Positions 60,199-64,000 of a stretch of 64,000 nucleotides of DNA are shown piece after piece; the first letter of the stretch is position 1, and every line of letters begins with the position of its first letter. Under the pieces are notes generated by a model. That model made no database searches. It was not told where the DNA came from and was given only the letters and a program-made list of their open reading frames with translations. A program made the position numbers and the translations under genes. Where the stretch lies: assembly GCA_947044405.1 (NCBI GenBank), contig CAMRHE010000355.1, positions 1,750,501-1,814,500 on the forward strand, written 5' to 3'. Source of the DNA: Leptodactylus fallax. Its lineage: Eukaryota > Chordata > Amphibia > Anura > Leptodactylidae.

Positions 60199-60975
60199 GT
60201 GTAATCAATGGAAGAGTGAAGAAATCAGGCGATACCTTTTAGAGGCTAACTGAGTATATTTGATAGTGAGTTTTCAAGAGAACTAGCTCTCTTCTTCAGA
60301 CATTGTGTTATACAAGAAACTGAAAATTCACACACTCTTTATATACACACAAGACATGGATCTTAAAAGAATCTTAGAATAAGAAAATGCAATATAAGTA
60401 GAGAAGTTATTTACAACAGGTCAAGAAATAAACAATCTGGAAAACTTGTGGGGCGTGACAGAGGGATCAGTAATTCTTGCTGTTATCTGTTTGCAATCAG
60501 GTGGTGATTTGTGACCCTCACAGTTCATACATAGTGTGACATGAAACTGGCATGAATATTAAGTCCAAATTGCAGAGTTTGAAATTTTTGCATTAACTTA
60601 TATTCCCATCCCTTTCTCTCCCTCTTATGTCCTATGTAGTACAAGTTGGAGCTCCTTGACAATCCTTCATAGGATCTCCAGCTGTGGGTTGTAGGTGACA
60701 ACTAGGGGCACTTGCGCTTCATTTTGGGTCTCTTTATATGTGAGCAGACTATCTCTGTTAATGGTTGCTACTTTGTTTAATTCGTTGTCCTTCATTTTTG
60801 GTTTGTATCCCAATTGGAGAAATTTCGTCCTCAGATCCTGGAGGTGCTTATCCAGGTCTGCTTGGTCGGAACAAATATGATTTTATCGTATAGCCTGGCT
60901 GTAAATAATAGATTGTCTTGTGTGCTTGGGGAGGAAGCTGTCATTTCTCTGGTAGTCCATTCTGTCTGTGGGTTT
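60199..60975 (-). mobile_element. Penelope-like remnant
   Basis: Same family as 12493-14208: shares GGCGATACCTTTTAGAGGCT, AACTGAAAATTCAC, GCATGAATATTAAGTCC and AGGATCTCCAGCTGTGGGTT. The GIY-YIG region is deleted (junction near 60636). The rest matches the linker and end of RT only. A CTGAAGA...GAAA motif survives at the left end. Confidence 0.8.
60272..60299 (-). ncRNA. Hammerhead-like core in the Penelope remnant
   Basis: Minus strand CTGAAGA (60299-60293) and GAAA (60275-60272), separated by 17 nt that can form AGAGA/TCTCT. CTGANGA and GAAA are kept although the rest has diverged. Confidence 0.4.
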
Positions 60976-61484
60976 GTCAGGTATATAGTAAATTATCTGT
61001 GCTTCGTAGATGTGGAATGAAAAGGTTACATGTGTGATTTACAGAATCAACAAGTATTCCACATTTAAGCACATAGAATTTACTACATGACTGTATATAT
61101 GTAGTTTACAGTGGAATCAAGGCATATTTCACATATACAGGCATGTAGTAAATTCCCTGTGCTTCATAGATGTGGAATGAACAGATTATACTGTATGTGT
61201 AGCTCCTAGTGAACTGAGCAAATTTTTCACATATACAGTCATGTAGAAAATTCTGTGTAGAATGAAATGAACACATATTTCACATACTTAAGGAAGTAGT
61301 AAATTTCCTCTACTAGGTAGATGTGGAATGAAAAGATTATATGTGTAGTTAATAGTGGAATGAACACAGGGAATTTAGTACATGCCTGTATATGTGACTT
61401 ATGTATTGATTCCACTGCAAACGACTCATAGCCTTTTAATTCCATACCTAGGAAGCACACGGAATTGACTATATGTCTGTATAT
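60976..61484. repeat. 93-bp satellite array, block 3
   Basis: Decayed copies, some in inverted orientation near 61370-61480 (ACATGCCTGTATATGTG), leading into the right foldback arm. Confidence 0.8.
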
Positions 61485-61628
61485 GTGTTCATTCCAGTAT
61501 AAACTATATGTATAACGTCTTCATTTTATGTCTCCAAAGCACAAGAAACTCATTATACTTGTCTTAATAATTATAACAATTTATAACATTGTTCATTCTT
61601 TTTCTTTATGATTTTTAGTATGTCCCCT

Positions 61629-62384
61629 TTTAAAGATATGGCTTCCATGGGGATGTGAAAATCCCCCTGTCGGTGCCATTGTGGAGGAAACAAGAATTAC
61701 TCTAACTGCTAATTGTTTTTCTGAAGCCCACAACAACACCCTTGAAAGAAGGACATCCCTTCCTGGGGCAGGAAACCTTGGAAGACAAATTTTGTCCATA
61801 CCCCTCCACACTTCAATGAAAGAGTAGTCCAAAGATGTGAAACACACACAAAGAGAAAAAAACAAGAAGGACCCAGTTTGGAAAATGATGTCCTCATCTA
61901 CCTATTTTAGGTGGACCTCACTTAACAACAATAACTACAAAAATTTAAAGAAAAACACTTCTCCTACTGGGAGTGAAATTAATGGTGTGCTGTCATGGGC
62001 TTCAGAAAAATTACCAGTAAGAGAAATTCTTGTGTACTTCCCCTCCCACCCATGATACACCCGATTGAGACTAAAATAGTAATAGTTTTGGTAGTTTTGG
62101 GGGATGAAGGGGGAAGGGGGGGCGAAGCTACAGCCTGAAGCACTTTTTGTCCATATGATGCCCCATCTTCAAAACTCAGATGAAGTCTGTAATGTGGTGG
62201 TGATCGATGTGGCAGCCCTACAATTTTAAGACAAGGTGGTATCAGCTTTCTCATCCCAGGAGGGTGCCATACAGAGATGTATCTATCAAAGATGGATCGC
62301 CTGTTTAATCCATCTAGCAATTGAGGAGGTAGACACTTTAAAACCTCTACGAGGATCCTGAAACTAAAGGAATACATTTTCATC
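61629..62384 (-). repeat. DIRS-like terminal region with inverted repeat
   Basis: AATTGTTTTTCTGAAGCCCA (61709-61728) is inverted relative to TGGGCTTCAGAAAAATTACC (about 62000-62020), and CAAGAATTACTCT pairs with AGAGAAATTCTTG. This fits the inverted ends of DIRS elements next to the recombinase fragment. No intact gene. Confidence 0.55.
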
Positions 62385-62975
62385 TCGTCTCCACTCTGTG
62401 GAAGCTTCTAAAAATTTGACGAGGCAACCAGGAATATTCTTGTTCCTTAGCTATTTTAGGATTGGGGAAAAAGGACGGTAGAATGATATCCTGAGGTTTA
62501 TTAAAATCAGAGTTGACCTTGGAGATGATCCCTGTCACAGGCCTAAGAATAACTTTATCCTCCAAGATCTTTGTGTAGGGAGGACGGGATGAGAGAGTTT
62601 GAATTTCTGAGATACATCTCGTAGAGGCAAGATATTTAATAGAGATACTATCTAATGGTTCAAAAGGTGGATCATTGAGAGTCCTTAACACCTTGTTAAG
62701 ATCACATGAATGAAAAACAAATCTAGACTGTAGAGAGATCTGTGAAGATGTTCTAAAAAATCTCCTAATCCACAGATGTTCCACTAATTTGACATAAAAA
62801 AACAACTAAGGGCCTCGACCTGTACTTTTCTTGCAGAGCCAACAGCGCATTTGCGGAATCTCTCAGAAGATAGATGCTGCTGATGACGTAGCGAAGAGGA
62901 GGCAGACCGTGAGAGATCATCATTGAAGGAGGGCATGAAGAAAACGGCCAGGAAGAAGGAATGAACACTCTCAAG
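62385..62975 (-). pseudogene. DIRS-like tyrosine recombinase fragment
   Basis: Minus strand HSCDLNKVLRTLNDPPFEPL, SISIKYLASTRCISEIQTLS and ILEDKVILRPVTG resemble the N-terminal half of DIRS recombinases, including the region carrying the first catalytic Arg. The C-terminal catalytic motifs were not found. Frame breaks at both ends. Confidence 0.72.
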
Positions 62976-62989
62976 GGTACGACGCTACT

Positions 62990-63164
62990 GTGCTCAAAGC
63001 ACAGGGGAACACCCCCTGTGCTCCGTGAGATTCATTAACATAAAAGCAAAAAGTTATTTTATGCAGAAACGGCTGCCTGCATAAGAAATACAAAGTTAAG
63101 ACTAGAAAAGCCTTTATAAACGTGGGGTTAGTGAAAAATATGATTTTTGAATGATAGACTCCCT
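62990..63164. mobile_element. Possible TTAA-type MITE (AGGGAGTCTATCA family)
   Basis: The right end TGATAGACTCCCT type abuts TTAA at 63165-63168. The interior has CTAACCCCACGTTTATAAAG (minus strand). The left border is not clear. Confidence 0.5.
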
Positions 63165-63168
63165 TTAA

Positions 63169-63544
63169 AGGGGTTGTCCAGGGTAACACGTCTTTGGCAA
63201 GTAGGCTGGGGAATGTGAAAAAAAAACAAAACAACGTACTCACCTGTCCCTGGTGTCTCCAACTGCGGTCCAGACCTGCTGCTCCAATCAGTGGTCCTTC
63301 TGAGGCAAATTCAGCGGCCTCAGGAAAGGACACGGGACATCACAGGTGACGTATGCGAGTGACGTCCTGGTTCCTTTATTTAGGCCGCTTATTGGCCTCA
63401 GCGGTGACTGCCACAAGAACTTCTAGCAAAACAAGACCCCAGAGCAGCAGGACTGCACCGCACTGGGAGACACCGGAGACAGGTGAGTATGGGTTTATTT
63501 TTTTTCACCTTCCTGCCAAAAACAGGTTATCCTGGACAACCCCT
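63169..63544. mobile_element. Complete TTAA-flanked MITE (AGGGGTTGTCCAGG)
   Basis: Inverted ends AGGGGTTGTCCAGG and CCTGGACAACCCCT, with TTAA at both sides (63165-63168, 63545-63548); 376 bp. The best copy of the family in this window. TTAA duplication suggests mobilisation by a piggyBac-type transposase. Confidence 0.9.
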
Positions 63545-63548
63545 TTAA

Positions 63549-64000
63549 TGATTGAGATGTGAAACCACCGTCATCTTTCTTTTGAACTAGATGTTTCGCA
63601 CTCAGAAGAGCTAATCTGACTGCCATGAGTTCTTTGAAGTTTAATGTTACAGTTCTTGATTTTAAGTCCTATCTTCCCTGCCATAGGCTTTACCCTTAGT
63701 GAGCTCTCCAGACTTTATTGACCAAGGAACTGGTCAAATTATCTAAATTCATCCACCAGGGAAGGGATATCCTCATCTGAGATGGAAGATAAATCTTTTT
63801 GTCTGACAAAAATTGTGATCCGTTCCAAAAGGACTGGATAGCATACTGTAGGCGCCTGGAATGATGAAGAGCCCACTTTACTGCTGGAATAGTTGACATC
63901 ATTAAGCCTAGAACTGACATCGCTTCTCTGATGGTACATAGATGAGAAATGAATAAGATTGAGGTTCTGGCTTGTTCTATCAGTAGAAAAGACTTCTGGC
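63549..64000 (-). pseudogene. DIRS-like RT/RNase H fragment, second copy
   Basis: Closely matches 29936-30300: MSVLGLMMSTIPAVKWALHH and downstream RNase H text. Cut by the window end. With a ~60-bp difference (an inserted VRQKDLSSISDEDIPSLV-coding segment) relative to the other copy. Confidence 0.8.

Overview
The window looks like a piece of an anuran amphibian (frog) nuclear genome. The evidence is the transposon mix: Tc1 elements with long IR/DR-type ends, hAT elements with internal minisatellites, DIRS-like tyrosine-recombinase retroelements, Tx1/L1-like LINEs, a Penelope element with GIY-YIG endonuclease, TTAA-flanked MITEs and a gamma/epsilon-type endogenous retrovirus, plus one spliced vertebrate gene of the Speedy/RINGO family. 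There is no bacterial-style gene organisation, and no rRNA, tRNA or CRISPR array was seen. Almost every long open frame is transposon-derived or is read through a minisatellite.

Layout. 1-3.85 kb: decayed L1/Tx1-like LINE ORF2 split by a hAT element (1166-3239, 8-bp TSD) filled with a TATAAT-rich minisatellite. 3.85-8.87 kb: TTAA MITEs, the end of a second hAT, a Tc1 scrap and a possible long LTR. 8875-12395: a hAT with perfect 8-bp TSDs, a 60-bp minisatellite and a nested solo LTR. 12493-14208: a 5'-truncated Penelope-like element with inverted ends, hammerhead-like motifs and a 14-bp TSD. 15.1-21.1 kb: four Tc1-type elements, one interrupted by a LINE. 23.4-28.9 kb: a large foldback (inverted repeat) with a LINE in its loop. 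29.5-31.4 kb: a DIRS fragment with MITEs. 31.6-33.5 kb: tandem-like dispersed repeat. 33.6-37.2 kb: LTR-element debris, a Tc1 fragment and a dispersed repeat.

38.05-42.88 kb (possibly to 45.74 kb) holds the only convincing host gene: a minus-strand Speedy/RINGO-like gene, pieced together from at least six short coding exons with matching splice phases. An upstream intron region contains a recently inserted, internally deleted Ty3/gypsy element whose RNase H is the last domain (Gmr1-like order).

47.3-61.6 kb is bounded by ~140-150-bp inverted repeats and contains a ~93-bp satellite. It is broken up by successive insertions: a DIRS-like element, a tetrapod dispersed repeat carrying a Tc1 element that itself carries a 6.8-kb provirus (LTRs nearly identical, env open), a second Tc1 element with a fully open transposase, and a Penelope remnant. 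61.6-64 kb is another minus-strand DIRS-like copy with TTAA MITEs, running off the window.

The best candidates for a second look are the Speedy/RINGO gene, the two foldback structures, a minisatellite cassette shared by hAT elements with different termini, the Penelope ribozyme motifs, and the provirus with open env but a deleted RT core.
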